The position numbers were made by a program, and so were the translations under genes. The notes below the pieces were generated by a model. The model was not told the DNA's origin. It saw only the letters and a list, made by a program, of their open reading frames with translations, and searched no databases. Shown here piece after piece: positions 32,974 through 41,992 of a stretch of 64,000 nt of DNA; positions within the stretch are counted from its first letter, which is position 1, and each line of letters starts with the position of its first letter. The stretch covers positions 34,599 through 98,598 of the forward strand of contig NZ_JAAARM010000026.1 in NCBI RefSeq assembly GCF_009908285.1, written 5' to 3'. This DNA comes from Pseudomonas sp. Fl4BN1. Lineage in GTDB: Bacteria > Pseudomonadota > Gammaproteobacteria > Pseudomonadales > Pseudomonadaceae.

Positions 32974-33381
32974 TCAGTCGCCGTCCAGGCACGCGGCGGC
33001 GGCCAGCGCCACTTGCGCGTCTTCGCCGGACTTGACCCCGGAAACCCCCACCGCGCCGACCACCTGGCCGCCTACGCGGATCGGTACGCCACCTTCCAGG
33101 GAGGTCAGCAGCGGCGCCGAGAGAAAGGCACTGCGGCCGCCATTGACCATATCTTCATAAGCCTTGGATTCGCGCCGGCCCAGGGCCGCAGTGCGGGCTT
33201 TCTCGGTAGCGATGTAGGCGCTGATCGGTGCACAACCGTCGAGGCGCTCCAGGGCCAGGGGATGGCCGCCGTCGTCGACCACGGCAATGCTCACCGCCCA
33301 CTGGTTGCGTTGGGCCTCGGCGCGGGCGGTGATGAGGATGCGCTGGACTTCGTGTTGACCCAGTACGGCTTTGTGCTGCAT
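32974..33381 (-). CDS. glcG: GlcG/HbpS-family protein of the glycolate operon
   Basis: A 135-residue protein of the GlcG/HbpS fold: ISIAVVDDGGHPLALERLDG-like core (here VSIAVVDDGGHPLALERLD), ATEKARTAA and the terminal GVSGVKSGEDAQVALAA. The family includes haem-binding and corrinoid-binding members, but in glc operons its task is unsettled. It lies 22 bp after glcF as the last gene of the glcDEFG operon and is convergent with the YdcZ pair. Confidence 0.9.
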   Translation of the reverse strand: MQHKAVLGQHEVQRILITARAEAQRNQWAVSIAVVDDGGHPLALERLDGCAPISAYIATEKARTAALGRRESKAYEDMVNGGRSAFLSAPLLTSLEGGVPIRVGGQVVGAVGVSGVKSGEDAQVALAAAACLDGD

Positions 33382-33403
33382 GGCATGCTCCAGGGATTGA
33401 GGA

Positions 33404-34621
33404 TCAGGGCAGGGCGGCTTCCAGTACTTCGATCCAGTGGCGCACCGGGGTACGTCCAGCGCCGTCGAGGTGGGTCTGGCAACCGATGTTGGCGGTGGCA
33501 ATCACGTCCGGCTGGCCACTCTCCAGGGCGCGCAGTTTGTCGTCGCGCAGTTGCCGGGCCAGGGTCGGTTGAGTCAGTGAGTAGGTGCCCGCCGAACCGC
33601 AGCACAGGTGGCTGTCGGGCACCGCGGTGAGATTGAAACCCAGGCGTTCCAGTAGCCTCTCAACCTCGCCGCCGAGCTTCTGCGCGTGCTGCAAGGTACA
33701 GGGGCAATGAAAGGCCAGGCGCTGTCCACTGCGGGCCTGCAGTTGCTCCACGGGTTCATCGCGCAGCACTTCCACCAAGTCCCGGGCCAGGGCGCTGACC
33801 TGCTGCGCCTTGGCCGCGTAAGCCGGGTCGTTGGCCAGCAGTTGCTGGTAATCCTTGATGAAGGCCCCGCAACCGCTGGCGGTCTGGACGATAGCCTCGC
33901 AGCCTTGCTGCAGTTGTGGCCACCAGGCGTCGATGTTGCGCCGGGCGCGCTGCAGGCCGGCGTGCTGGGCGTCGAGGTGATAGTCCACGGCGCCACAGCA
34001 ACCGGCCTCGCTCACGGGCTGCACGCTGATGCCCAGGCGATCCAGGACCCGGGCTGTGGCAGCGTTGGTATTGGGCGACAGGCCCGGTTGCACGCAACCT
34101 TCGAGCAGCAGCACCCGGCGTGCATGCCGCGGCGCGGGGCGCGCCTTGGTCTGGGGTAACTGGCGCGGCAGCTTGTCCTGCACGGCGTGGGGCAGCAGCG
34201 GGCGCAGGCGGCTGCCGCTGTTGATCAGGGCCTTGAACAGCGACGGATTGGCCGTCAGCGAGCGCAGGGCCGTGCGCAGCAAGCGCTGGCCCAGGGGGCG
34301 TGGCAACGCCTGGTCGAGCACCGCGCGACCGATGTCCAGCAGGTTGTGGTAATCGACCCCGGACGGGCAGGTGGTCTCGCAGTTGCGGCACGACAGGCAG
34401 CGGTCCAGGTGCTGCTGGGTCTCGATCGTCGCTGGCGCGCCTTCGAGCACCTGCTTGATCTGGTAGATGCGGCCGCGCGGGCCGTCCAGTTCATCGCCCA
34501 GCAACTGGTAGGTGGGGCAGGTGGCGTTGCAGAAACCGCAGTGCACGCAGCTGCGCAGGATGCGCTCGGCTTCTGCGGCCCGGGGTAGTGCGCGCGCCTC
34601 TGGGCTGAGGGTGGTCTGCAT
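33404..34621 (-). CDS. glcF: Glycolate oxidase iron-sulfur subunit
   Basis: The 405-residue GlcF has two N-terminal 4Fe-4S motifs (CVHCGFCNATCPTY and CLSCRNCETTCPSG) and two C-terminal CCG-type domains (AGCCGAVDYHL; DSHLCCGSAGTYSL). It moves electrons from the flavin subunits to the respiratory quinone pool at the inner membrane. It is 2 bp from glcE, and the operon order DEFG is conserved. No missing ligands seen. Confidence 0.95.
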   Translation of the reverse strand: MQTTLSPEARALPRAAEAERILRSCVHCGFCNATCPTYQLLGDELDGPRGRIYQIKQVLEGAPATIETQQHLDRCLSCRNCETTCPSGVDYHNLLDIGRAVLDQALPRPLGQRLLRTALRSLTANPSLFKALINSGSRLRPLLPHAVQDKLPRQLPQTKARPAPRHARRVLLLEGCVQPGLSPNTNAATARVLDRLGISVQPVSEAGCCGAVDYHLDAQHAGLQRARRNIDAWWPQLQQGCEAIVQTASGCGAFIKDYQQLLANDPAYAAKAQQVSALARDLVEVLRDEPVEQLQARSGQRLAFHCPCTLQHAQKLGGEVERLLERLGFNLTAVPDSHLCCGSAGTYSLTQPTLARQLRDDKLRALESGQPDVIATANIGCQTHLDGAGRTPVRHWIEVLEAALP

Positions 34622-34623
34622 GG

Positions 34624-35688
34624 TCAGAGCTCCGCGTAGAGTCGGCCAGGGTTGAAGATCCCTTGCGGGTCCAGCTGCGCCTTGAGGCGTTGGTGGTAGT
34701 GCAGCAAGGTCGGCGCCAGGGGCTGGAACGGGCTGTCCAGCAGGCCGTGGCTGTAGCAGCTGGCATGCCCGCCGACCGCGCTGGCGGCGCTGCGGATGTG
34801 CTCGGCGGGGGCATCGCAGCGAAGCCAGCGCTGGGCGCCGCCCCAGTCCAGCAGCTGTGTGCCGGGCAACCCCAGCAGCGCTGTGTTGTGGGGCAGCGAC
34901 AGGCGCCAGAGCGGCAGGCCAGGATCGAAGAAGGCCAGCTGCTGTTCATTGAGCTGGCTCCAGTAACCTGAATCCAGGGGGTCGCCACCGAGCCGGTCAT
35001 GGGCCGCGGCCACCGAGCCTTCACCGCCTTCCAGGCGCAGGTGCAGGCGCTCGCCGTCGTGGCAGGCGGCGCTGATCGGCAAGGGTTGCTGGCCCCACTC
35101 AGCGAGCTGCGTCAGGGCCTTCTGCCGGTCCATTTCCAGGCTCAGGCTCAGGCATTGCCGGGGTTTGGGCAGGACCTTCAGGGAAACTTCGGTGATCACT
35201 CCCAGGCAGCCGTAGCTGCCGGCCATCAGCCGCGACAGGTCGTAGCCGGCGACGTTTTTCATCACCTCGCCGCCGAAGCGCAGGAGCTGGCCGCTGCCGC
35301 TGATGAGCCGGGTGCCGAGCACATAGTCGCGTACCGCGCCGGCCCAGGGCCGACGGGGGCCGGACAGGCCACTGGCGAGCATGCCACCCAGGGTCGCGCC
35401 ATCGCCAAAAGACGGCGGCTCGCAGGGCAGCATCTGCCCGGCGGCGTCCAGGGTGGCGTGTAATTCGCTCAGTGGCGTGCCGGCCCGGGCCGTGATCACT
35501 AGCTCCGTGGGGTCGTAACTGACGATCCCACGATGGCTGCGGGTATCGAGGATCTCCCCGGCGCTGTCGCGTCCCAGAAAGGCCTTGCTGTTGGAACCCT
35601 GGATGCGCAGCGGGGTGCCGTTTGCCAATGCCTGGCGAACCTGCTCCAGCAACGCCGCGCTGGCATCGAAATCCGTGGCCGCGCTCAT
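34624..35688 (-). CDS. glcE: Glycolate oxidase FAD-binding subunit
   Basis: The 354-residue GlcE carries an FAD_binding_4 domain: PLRIQGSNSKAFLGRD, then LPCEPPSFGDGATLGGMLASG and VMKNVAGYDLSRLMAGSYGCLGV. It forms the catalytic complex with GlcD and GlcF that oxidises glycolate to glyoxylate. The ATG overlaps the glcD stop by one base, showing translational coupling. Confidence 0.95.
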   Translation of the reverse strand: MSAATDFDASAALLEQVRQALANGTPLRIQGSNSKAFLGRDSAGEILDTRSHRGIVSYDPTELVITARAGTPLSELHATLDAAGQMLPCEPPSFGDGATLGGMLASGLSGPRRPWAGAVRDYVLGTRLISGSGQLLRFGGEVMKNVAGYDLSRLMAGSYGCLGVITEVSLKVLPKPRQCLSLSLEMDRQKALTQLAEWGQQPLPISAACHDGERLHLRLEGGEGSVAAAHDRLGGDPLDSGYWSQLNEQQLAFFDPGLPLWRLSLPHNTALLGLPGTQLLDWGGAQRWLRCDAPAEHIRSAASAVGGHASCYSHGLLDSPFQPLAPTLLHYHQRLKAQLDPQGIFNPGRLYAEL

Positions 35689-37187
35689 CAGAATCGCTCC
35701 AGTTCGGGGAAGGGCAGTTGCCCGTGGTGGATGTGCATGGCGCCAAATTCGGCGCAGCGGTGCAGGGTCGGGATGTTCTTCCCGGGGTTGAGCAGGCCGC
35801 CGGGGTCGAAGGCCGCCTTGACCGCGTGAAACAGGGTCAGTTCGTGGCGGTTGAACTGGGCGCACATCTGGTTGATCTTTTCCCGGCCCACGCCGTGCTC
35901 GCCGGTGATGCTGCCGCCCACTGCCACGCACAGTTCGAGGATCTTGCCGCCCAGGGCCTCGGCCCGTTGCAGCTCGCCGGGCTGGTTGGCATCGAACAGG
36001 ATCAGCGGGTGCATGTTGCCGTCGCCGGCATGGAACACGTTGGCCACCCGCAGTTGGTACTCGGCGGCGAGGCTGGCGATGCCGCGCAATACGCCTGGCA
36101 ACTGGCGCCGGGGAATGGTGCCGTCCATGCAGTAATAGTCCGGTGACAGCCGGCCCACCGCCGGAAAGGCGTTCTTGCGCCCGGCCCAGAAACGCACCCG
36201 CTCGGCTTCGTCCCTGGCCTGGCGGACCTCTGTGGCACCGGCCTGTTCCAGCACCTGGCGGACCCGCTCGCAGTCGTCGTGAACGTCGGCTTCGACACCA
36301 TCGAGTTCGCACAGCAGGATGGCCTCGGCGTCCACCGGGTAACCGGCGTGGATGAAGTCCTCGGCGGCGCGGATCGCCAGGTTGTCCATCATCTCCAGGC
36401 CACCGGGAATGATCCCCGCGGCGATGATCGCGGCCACCGCGCGGCCGGCGGCTTCCACCGAGTCGAAGGCCGCCAGCAGCACCTTGGCCACCTGCGGCTT
36501 GGGCAGCAGCTTGACCGTGACCTCGGTGATCACCCCCAGCAAGCCCTCGGAACCGGTGAACAGCGCCAGCAGGTCGAACCCTGGCGAGTCCAGGGCCTCG
36601 CTGCCCAGGGTCATGGCTTCGCCCTCGACCGTGAGCATTTCGACCTTGAGCAGGTTGTGCACGGTCAGGCCGTATTTCAGGCAGTGCACGCCGCCGGCGT
36701 TTTCCGCGACATTGCCGCCGATGGAGCAGGCGATCTGTGACGATGGGTCGGGGGCGTAGTACAGGCCCAAAGGCGCCACCGCCTGGGAGATCGCCAGGTT
36801 GCGCACCCCCGGCTGGACCCGGGCGCAGCGCGCGGCGGGATCGATATGGAGGATCTCCTTGAAGCGCGCCATCACCAGCAGCAAGCCTTTCTCCAGTGGC
36901 AGGGCGCCGCCGGACAAACCCGTGCCAGCGCCTCGGGCCACCACCGGCACCCGGTGTTCATGGCAGATCTGCAGCAGGCGCCGGACCTGGTCCAGGCGGT
37001 GCGGCAAGGCCACCAGCATCGGGGTGGTGCGGTAGGCACTGAGGCCATCACATTCGTAAGGCTTGAGCTGTTGTTCCTGAGCCAGCAGCTCCAGGTCCGG
37101 CAGGTGCTGGCGCAGGGCGCGGATCAGGGCATGTTTGTCGACGTCGGGCAGGGCGCCGTCGAGTGCTTCGTCATAGAGAATGGTCAT
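35688..37187 (-). CDS. glcD: Glycolate oxidase catalytic FAD subunit
   Basis: The 499-residue GlcD has the PCMH-type FAD domain (VVARGAGTGLSGGALPLEKG; SIGGNVAENAGGVHCLKYG) and the FAD-oxidase C-terminal domain with NVFHAGDGNMHPLILFD and GSITGEHGVGREK, the latter giving active-site histidines. It oxidises glycolate, and D-lactate in some enzymes. It is the first gene of glcDEFG and is divergent from glcC, 232 bp away, with two operator-like palindromes between. Confidence 0.96.
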   Translation of the reverse strand: MTILYDEALDGALPDVDKHALIRALRQHLPDLELLAQEQQLKPYECDGLSAYRTTPMLVALPHRLDQVRRLLQICHEHRVPVVARGAGTGLSGGALPLEKGLLLVMARFKEILHIDPAARCARVQPGVRNLAISQAVAPLGLYYAPDPSSQIACSIGGNVAENAGGVHCLKYGLTVHNLLKVEMLTVEGEAMTLGSEALDSPGFDLLALFTGSEGLLGVITEVTVKLLPKPQVAKVLLAAFDSVEAAGRAVAAIIAAGIIPGGLEMMDNLAIRAAEDFIHAGYPVDAEAILLCELDGVEADVHDDCERVRQVLEQAGATEVRQARDEAERVRFWAGRKNAFPAVGRLSPDYYCMDGTIPRRQLPGVLRGIASLAAEYQLRVANVFHAGDGNMHPLILFDANQPGELQRAEALGGKILELCVAVGGSITGEHGVGREKINQMCAQFNRHELTLFHAVKAAFDPGGLLNPGKNIPTLHRCAEFGAMHIHHGQLPFPELERF

Positions 37188-37287
37188 GGCTGGCTAAGGA
37201 CCTTGGGTTGTTTTTATCAGGTCGCGAGAGCATTACGGCTGCCTTGCATCATTGGCCCGTAGGGCTTTAGTGTCCACGGGTGTGTGC

Positions 37288-37302
37288 AGTGGTCGAACCA
37301 CT
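37288..37302. promoter_or_regulatory. GlcC-type operator, glcD side
   Basis: AGTGGTCGAACCACT is a perfect 15-bp palindrome with the TGGT-N3-ACCA core typical of FadR-subfamily GntR regulators. It lies 100 bp upstream of glcD. Confidence 0.7.
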
Positions 37303-37394
37303 TTGTTTTTTGACTGAGGCCAAGGTCTTTCGATAACTTGCGAATTTTCAGTATCTTGGCGGCCCGGTTGGATGGGGTTGGTCATCAGGACATG

Positions 37395-37409
37395 ACTGGT
37401 CATACCAGT
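37395..37409. promoter_or_regulatory. GlcC-type operator, glcC side
   Basis: ACTGGTCATACCAGT is a second perfect 15-bp palindrome with the same TGGT-N3-ACCA core. It ends 10 bp before the glcC start codon, overlapping the leader, so GlcC probably regulates itself. Confidence 0.7.
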
Positions 37410-37419
37410 GGGAGGCGCC

Positions 37420-38187
37420 ATGCAGGACCCACAATCGACTCGCCGGCCCCAGGTAGCGGACGTGGTTTGCGCACGGATCGAGCGGCTGATCGTCGACGGG
37501 GTGTTCAAGACCGGCCAGTTGCTGCCCTCCGAGCGGCGCTTGACCGCCAAGCTCGGGGTGTCGCGCACAGCACTGCGCGAAGGCCTGAAACTGTTACGGG
37601 CCCGGGGCATTATCGACACCGTGCACGGTCGCGGCTCCCAGGTGGCGCAGTTGTCGGCGCCGGCCGCGGACTCACCGCTGCTGCACCTGTTCAGCTCCCA
37701 GCCGCGCACCCTCTACGACTTGCTGGAGGTGCGCAGCCTGCTGGAAGGCGAGTCGGCGCGGTTGGCGGCGCTGCGCGGCACCGACGCGGATTTCGTGCTG
37801 ATCGGCCGCAGCTACCAGGCGCTGCTGGATGCCCACGAGCAGGCCCTGGAACCCGCCGCCCTGGCGCGGCTGGACCATGCCTTCCACCTGGCCATCTGTG
37901 AGGCTTCGCACAATCCGGTGCTGGTGCAGACTTTGGGCTCGCTCACCGACCTGCTGCTCAATTCGGTGTTCGCCTCGGTCAACAACCTCTATCACCGCCC
38001 GGCGCCGAAGCGCCAGATCGACCGCCAGCACGCACGGCTGTACAACGCCGTCACCGGGCGCCTGCCGGAACAGGCGCGCAAGGCGGCAGTGGCGCATATC
38101 CAGGGTATCGCGCAGAACCTCAAGGACATCGAAGACGAAGAGCAGCGCCTGGTGCGGGCGACCCTGCGCCTGCACGGCTGGGAGTGA
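37420..38187 (+). CDS. glcC: Glycolate operon regulator GlcC (GntR/FadR family)
   Basis: A 255-residue FadR-type regulator: winged HTH (VADVVCARIERLIVDGVFKTGQLLPSERRLTAKLGVSRTALREGLKLL) and an all-alpha FCD ligand domain with metal-type residues in RLDHAFHLAICEASHN and later RQHARLYNAV. The ATG at 37420 has GGAGG upstream. Divergence from glcD and two matching operators make it the pathway-specific regulator, activating on glycolate as in E. coli. Confidence 0.93.
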   Translation: MQDPQSTRRPQVADVVCARIERLIVDGVFKTGQLLPSERRLTAKLGVSRTALREGLKLLRARGIIDTVHGRGSQVAQLSAPAADSPLLHLFSSQPRTLYDLLEVRSLLEGESARLAALRGTDADFVLIGRSYQALLDAHEQALEPAALARLDHAFHLAICEASHNPVLVQTLGSLTDLLLNSVFASVNNLYHRPAPKRQIDRQHARLYNAVTGRLPEQARKAAVAHIQGIAQNLKDIEDEEQRLVRATLRLHGWE

Positions 38188-38340
38188 GGGGCTGGCGCCG
38201 ATGAGGTGCGCGCGACCATCAGTCGCCTGTGCCGGGGCCGGGGGAAGGGCTGGCCTAACCTGTGAGGACTCGAGCCGAGTGACGGCCTGCAGTGTCGGCA
38301 GGGTTCGCGGCCTCGAGCCTCATGAATAAGGAGTCATGCC

Positions 38341-38511
38341 ATGTCCAATGAAACCTGTGCCTGCCCGGCCTGCACCTGCAAGCTGGGGCCTCATGCGGTT
38401 GTCCGTCACGGCAAGCACTACTGCTGTCAGGGGTGTGCCGATCATCACGCCCATGGCGAGCCGTGCGCTTCCACCCAAGGCTGCAAGTGCGCCAAGGGTG
38501 CCCACGGCTGA
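38341..38511 (+). CDS. Bacterial metallothionein (BmtA family)
   Basis: A 56-residue Cys/His-rich protein with ten cysteines (positions 6, 8, 11, 13, 28, 29, 32, 42, 48, 50). It contains the hallmark block GKHYCCQGCADHHAHGEPC. It matches the Pseudomonas metallothionein family, which sequesters Zn(II), Cd(II) and Cu(I) in the cytoplasm. AAGGAG lies seven bases upstream of the ATG. The gene stands alone downstream of glcC. Confidence 0.93.
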   Translation: MSNETCACPACTCKLGPHAVVRHGKHYCCQGCADHHAHGEPCASTQGCKCAKGAHG

Positions 38512-38607
38512 GCACCCAAGGCGGGTGGGGCCAGCCGGCTTCACCCGCATCCGGGTCACCGAAGGTGGTACGTGCCTCCCCAGCCGCCACAGGGTTTCAC
38601 CCGGCGC

Positions 38608-38835
38608 CTAGGCCGAAGGTCGCCAGGTGACATTTTCGATACCCAAGTTCTCTGCCGCAGGCTTGCTGGTCTTCTTCACCCGTTCCCGGCCGAAGCGTGC
38701 GATGCGACCGACCCCGGCGTCGCAACTGGCCCAGTGCCAAGCTTCGGCGTTGTCCATTTTTTCCTGGCGGATGATGAAGGACTTGGGCACGCCGTGCAGG
38801 GTGTACTCGATGACGAAGAGTTTTGCATTGTTCAT
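38608..38835 (-). CDS. Small conserved Pseudomonas protein (DUF6555-like)
   Basis: A 75-residue basic protein beginning MNNAKLFVIEYTLHGVPKSF and ending with ENLGIENVTWRPSA. I recall this small family (possibly DUF6555) as widespread in Pseudomonas. A strong GGGAGG lies upstream of the ATG at 38835, at slightly long spacing. Function unknown; it has no membrane segment or signal peptide. Confidence 0.65.
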   Translation of the reverse strand: MNNAKLFVIEYTLHGVPKSFIIRQEKMDNAEAWHWASCDAGVGRIARFGRERVKKTSKPAAENLGIENVTWRPSA

Positions 38836-39068
38836 AAAGCCGTTATTCCTCCCTGTGATCCTTGAATGATCCTTGGCGCGCGGAAAAATTCACTCGGATT
38901 ATCCGACCAGGCTACAGGCGGTCATGACGCCCCGGGCATGTTTGCCAAACGGGTTTGCCGGCTGGGTGCAGCACTTCATGTGGATGTGCCGCCGCCCTCG
39001 CCGCGCTGCTGGCGACCCTCGCGATGGCTGGTTACCATAAGTGCCCGCCGACCTGCCGCGACCTTGCC

Positions 39069-39848
39069 ATGGCCCTAGCTGCCCCTCCCGACCTCAGTGA
39101 CACCGCGATCCCGGTGCAGCCCCTGGCGCGCACTTATCCGCGGGGGCTGTTCATCGAGCCCCACGAGCACGCCTGGGGCCAGTTGCTGTATGCCATGAGC
39201 GGGGTGATGTGGGTCGAGACGCCCCATGAAGCCCTGGTGGTGCCACCGCAGCGCGCGGTGTGGCTGCCACCGGGAGTGGTCCACGGGATTCGCGTGGTCA
39301 GCGACCTGCAGATGCGCAACATCTACCTGCGCCCGTCCCTGGCGGCGACCCTGGACGCCAGTGTCCAGGTGCTGCAGGTGGACAGCCTGCTGCGGGAGCT
39401 GATCGTGCGCCTGGTGGATGCTCCCGATGCCCAGCAGCCGGACTACTATGAGGCCTTGGTGGGCCTGGCCCTGCTGGAGCTGCGCCGGGCTCGGCGCTCA
39501 CAGCTGAAGATCGCCTTGCCGGACGCTTCCGACCGGCGCCTGGTCAACCTGTGCCAGGCGGTGATGGCTGCGCCCTCGGTGGAGATCACCTTCGAACAGC
39601 ATGCCGATGCGGCGGGAGCCAGCGTGCGCACCCTGGCGCGGCTGTTCAAGGAACAACTGGGCCTGGGCTTTGCCGATTGGCGGCGCCAGGTGCAATTGGC
39701 GACGGCGGCCGCGGAACTGATCCAGGGCGTGCCGGTAAGCCGCATTGCTCGTGAGCTGGGGTATTCCCCCAGCAGCTTCAGCGACATGTTCCGTCGCGAG
39801 CTGGGCATCGCGCCTTCTCACTACGCTGGCGCTGAACTTCACGCCTGA
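39069..39848 (+). CDS. AraC-family regulator with N-terminal cupin
   Basis: A 259-residue regulator: cupin domain (RGLFIEPHEHAWGQLLYAMSGVM, PPQRAVWLPPGVVHGI) and C-terminal AraC domain (ITFEQHADAAGASVRTLARLFKEQLG; SRIARELGYSPSSFSDMFRRELG). The organisation is that of NimR/YeaM-like regulators, which often control a nearby efflux pump or oxidoreductase. ATG 39069 is used; 39024 in frame would add 15 residues. XapX and oxidoreductase genes follow on the same strand. Confidence 0.88.
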   Translation: MALAAPPDLSDTAIPVQPLARTYPRGLFIEPHEHAWGQLLYAMSGVMWVETPHEALVVPPQRAVWLPPGVVHGIRVVSDLQMRNIYLRPSLAATLDASVQVLQVDSLLRELIVRLVDAPDAQQPDYYEALVGLALLELRRARRSQLKIALPDASDRRLVNLCQAVMAAPSVEITFEQHADAAGASVRTLARLFKEQLGLGFADWRRQVQLATAAAELIQGVPVSRIARELGYSPSSFSDMFRRELGIAPSHYAGAELHA

Positions 39849-40010
39849 GCGCCTTGCGCCGCGGTTTTGGCCGAAATCCTGAAGCACTTGGCCGATGCCG
39901 GCGACGGCTGCTGCCTAGACTTTGCTCCAGATACCACAACACCGCAGCGGCTGCCGGTCGCGGTGTCGAGGCGACGCATCAGCCTGACCCCCCGCGTTCT
40001 GGAGTGCAGC

Positions 40011-40184
40011 ATGAACTACCTGATTTCCCTGGCGGCCGGCCTGCTGGTCGGGCTGCTTTACGGTGCCTTGCAAGTGCGTTCGCCAGCACCACCGGCGATT
40101 GCCCTGGTGGGCCTGCTGGGCATGCTCGGCGGTGAACAACTGTGGCCCTTGGGGCGGCACCTGCTGGCCCATTGGCTGTCTTGA
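40011..40184 (+). CDS. XapX-domain small membrane protein
   Basis: A 57-residue protein with two membrane segments: MNYLISLAAGLLVGLLYGAL and APPAIALVGLLGMLGGEQL. This is the XapX (DUF1427) pattern. GGAG lies eight bases upstream of the ATG. It is 30 bp upstream of the quinone-oxidoreductase-like gene and is probably co-transcribed with it. Function unknown. Confidence 0.88.
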   Translation: MNYLISLAAGLLVGLLYGALQVRSPAPPAIALVGLLGMLGGEQLWPLGRHLLAHWLS

Positions 40185-40213
40185 ATCCTGACTTCTATCC
40201 GATGGAGACGACG

Positions 40214-41170
40214 ATGAACGCATTGCAATTTTCCGCCACTGGCGACCTTGCTTCCTTGCAATGGGTGGAGGTCCCGACCCCGGTGCCGGGTGCCGATCAG
40301 GTACTGGTACGGATCAAGGCTGCGGGTCTCAATCCCAGCGACGTGAAGAATGTCCTTGGACGTTTTCCCTACACCACGCTGCCACGGATTCCCGGCCGGG
40401 ACTTCGCCGGAGTGGTGGAGCAGGGGCCGGCCGAGCTGCTTGGCCAGGAAGTCTGGGGCACCGGCAAGGAGCTGGGTTTTTTCGCCGACGGCAGCCATGC
40501 CCAATACGTAGTCCTGTCGGCCAAGGGCGTGGCCCATAAACCCAGGCACCTGAGCTTTGCCCAGGCCGCCAGCCTCGGCGTGCCCTACACCACTGCCTGG
40601 GATGCCCTGGAGCGCAGCGGCGTGGTGGCGGGGACGCGCTTGCTGGTGATTGGCGGCGGCGCAGTGGCCAGCGCGGCGCTGGCCCTGGCCAAGGTGCGTG
40701 GCGCCCGGGTGCTGGCGGCGGCACGGCGTCCGCAGCAGGTCCAGACGCTGCAGGTCCAGGGTTATCCGAGCCTGCAACTGGCCCAGCCCGAGGCCTTGGC
40801 GGCCCAGGTTGCGGAACATTACGTCGACGGCGCTGAAGTGATCTTCGACACCACCGGCTTCTGGCTGCCGGCAGCGGTGCCGGCCTTGGCCACCTTCGGT
40901 CGCATCGCCATCATTGCCGCGCCGGTGGACGGGCATGTGCAACTGCCGGCCCTGGCCCTGTATCGCAAGGGGGGCTCGGTGGTGGGGATCAATTCGCTGC
41001 TGTACGGCGTCGAGGCGTGCGCGGCAATGCTGGAGCAGTTCGGCCGCTATTTCGACGAGGGCTTGCTGCCGTTGCCGGAAGGCTTGTACGAGTCGCCGCT
41101 GGAGCAAGGGTTGGAGCGCTATGCCGAAGTGAACCAGGGGCGCGGCGAGAAAGTCATCCTCATCCCCTGA
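40214..41170 (+). CDS. Zinc-free MDR-type quinone oxidoreductase-like protein
   Basis: A 318-residue medium-chain dehydrogenase/reductase: VEVPTPVPGADQVLVRIKAAGLNPSDVKNV, the nucleotide-binding motif LLVIGGGAVASAALALA, and AEVIFDTTGFWLPA. The catalytic zinc cysteine of alcohol dehydrogenases is absent, as in quinone oxidoreductases. It probably reduces quinones or enals with NADPH. ATG 40214 is preferred over 40202 because GGAGACG precedes it. It ends just before the REP array. Confidence 0.88.
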   Translation: MNALQFSATGDLASLQWVEVPTPVPGADQVLVRIKAAGLNPSDVKNVLGRFPYTTLPRIPGRDFAGVVEQGPAELLGQEVWGTGKELGFFADGSHAQYVVLSAKGVAHKPRHLSFAQAASLGVPYTTAWDALERSGVVAGTRLLVIGGGAVASAALALAKVRGARVLAAARRPQQVQTLQVQGYPSLQLAQPEALAAQVAEHYVDGAEVIFDTTGFWLPAAVPALATFGRIAIIAAPVDGHVQLPALALYRKGGSVVGINSLLYGVEACAAMLEQFGRYFDEGLLPLPEGLYESPLEQGLERYAEVNQGRGEKVILIP

Positions 41171-41204
41171 GCCCGCGCTCTGTGGTTATCGAATGGGCCG
41201 GCCT

Positions 41205-41990
41205 TGAGACCGCCTTCGCCGGCAAGCCGGCTCCTACGGGGAATACGCCGCGTTTTATGCCTTTGGTTGGGGATCAGCTTGCTGGCGAAGAGGGCCTTGA
41301 GACCGCCTTCGCCGGCAAGCCGGCTCCTACGGGGAGGTGCGCCGCGCTTTATGCCTTTGGTTGGGGATTAGCTTGCTGGCGAAGGGGCCCTTGAGATCGC
41401 CTTCGCCGGCAAGCCGGCTCCTACGGGGAATACGCCGCGTTTTATGCCTTTGGTTGGGGATCAGCTTGCTGGCGAAGGGGCCCTTGAGATCGCCTTCGCC
41501 GGCAAGCCGGCTCCTACGGGGAATACGCCGCGTTTTATGCCTTTGGTAGGAGCCAGCTTGCTGGCGAAGGGGCCCTTGAGACCGCTTTCGCCGGCAAGCC
41601 GGCTCCTACGGGGAGGTGCGCCGCGCTTTATGCCTTTGGTTGGGGATCAGCTTGCTGGCGAAGGGGCCCTTGAGATCGCCTTCGCCGGCAAGCCGGCTCC
41701 TACGGGGAGATGCGCCGCGCTTTATGCCTTTGGTTGGGGATCAGCTTGCTGGCGAAGGGGGCCTTGAGATCGCCTTCGCCGGCAAGCCGTCTCCTACGGG
41801 GAGGTGCGCCGCGCTTTATGCCTTTGGTTGGGGATCAGCTTGCTGGCGAAGGGGCCCTTGAGATCGCCTTCGCCGGCAAGCCGGCTCCTACGGGGAATGC
41901 GCCGCGCTTTATGCCTTTGGTAGGAGCCAGCTTGCTGGCGAAGAGGGCCTTGAGATCGCCTTCGCCGGCAAGCCGGCTCATACGGGAGGA
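41205..41990. repeat. Tandem array of nine REP-containing units, ~94 bp each
   Basis: The REP core CTTCGCCGGCAAGCCGG (or close variants) recurs at about 41214, 41308, 41402, 41495, 41588, 41681, 41775, 41869 and 41962, a period of 93-94 bp. Each unit also holds an inverted, partly decayed REP (CAGCTTGCTGGCGAAG). Two units, near 41546 and 41921, keep the intact TAGGAGCCAGCTTGCTGG form while the rest read TTGGGGATCAGCTTGCTGG. The array lies between two convergent genes. All open frames inside are repeat shadows. Confidence 0.92.
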
Positions 41991-41992
41991 GG

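Noticed and set aside
41205..41990. Possible CRISPR array
   Set aside because: The whole ~94-bp unit is repeated, spacers are not unique, the core is a REP palindrome and no cas genes are present.
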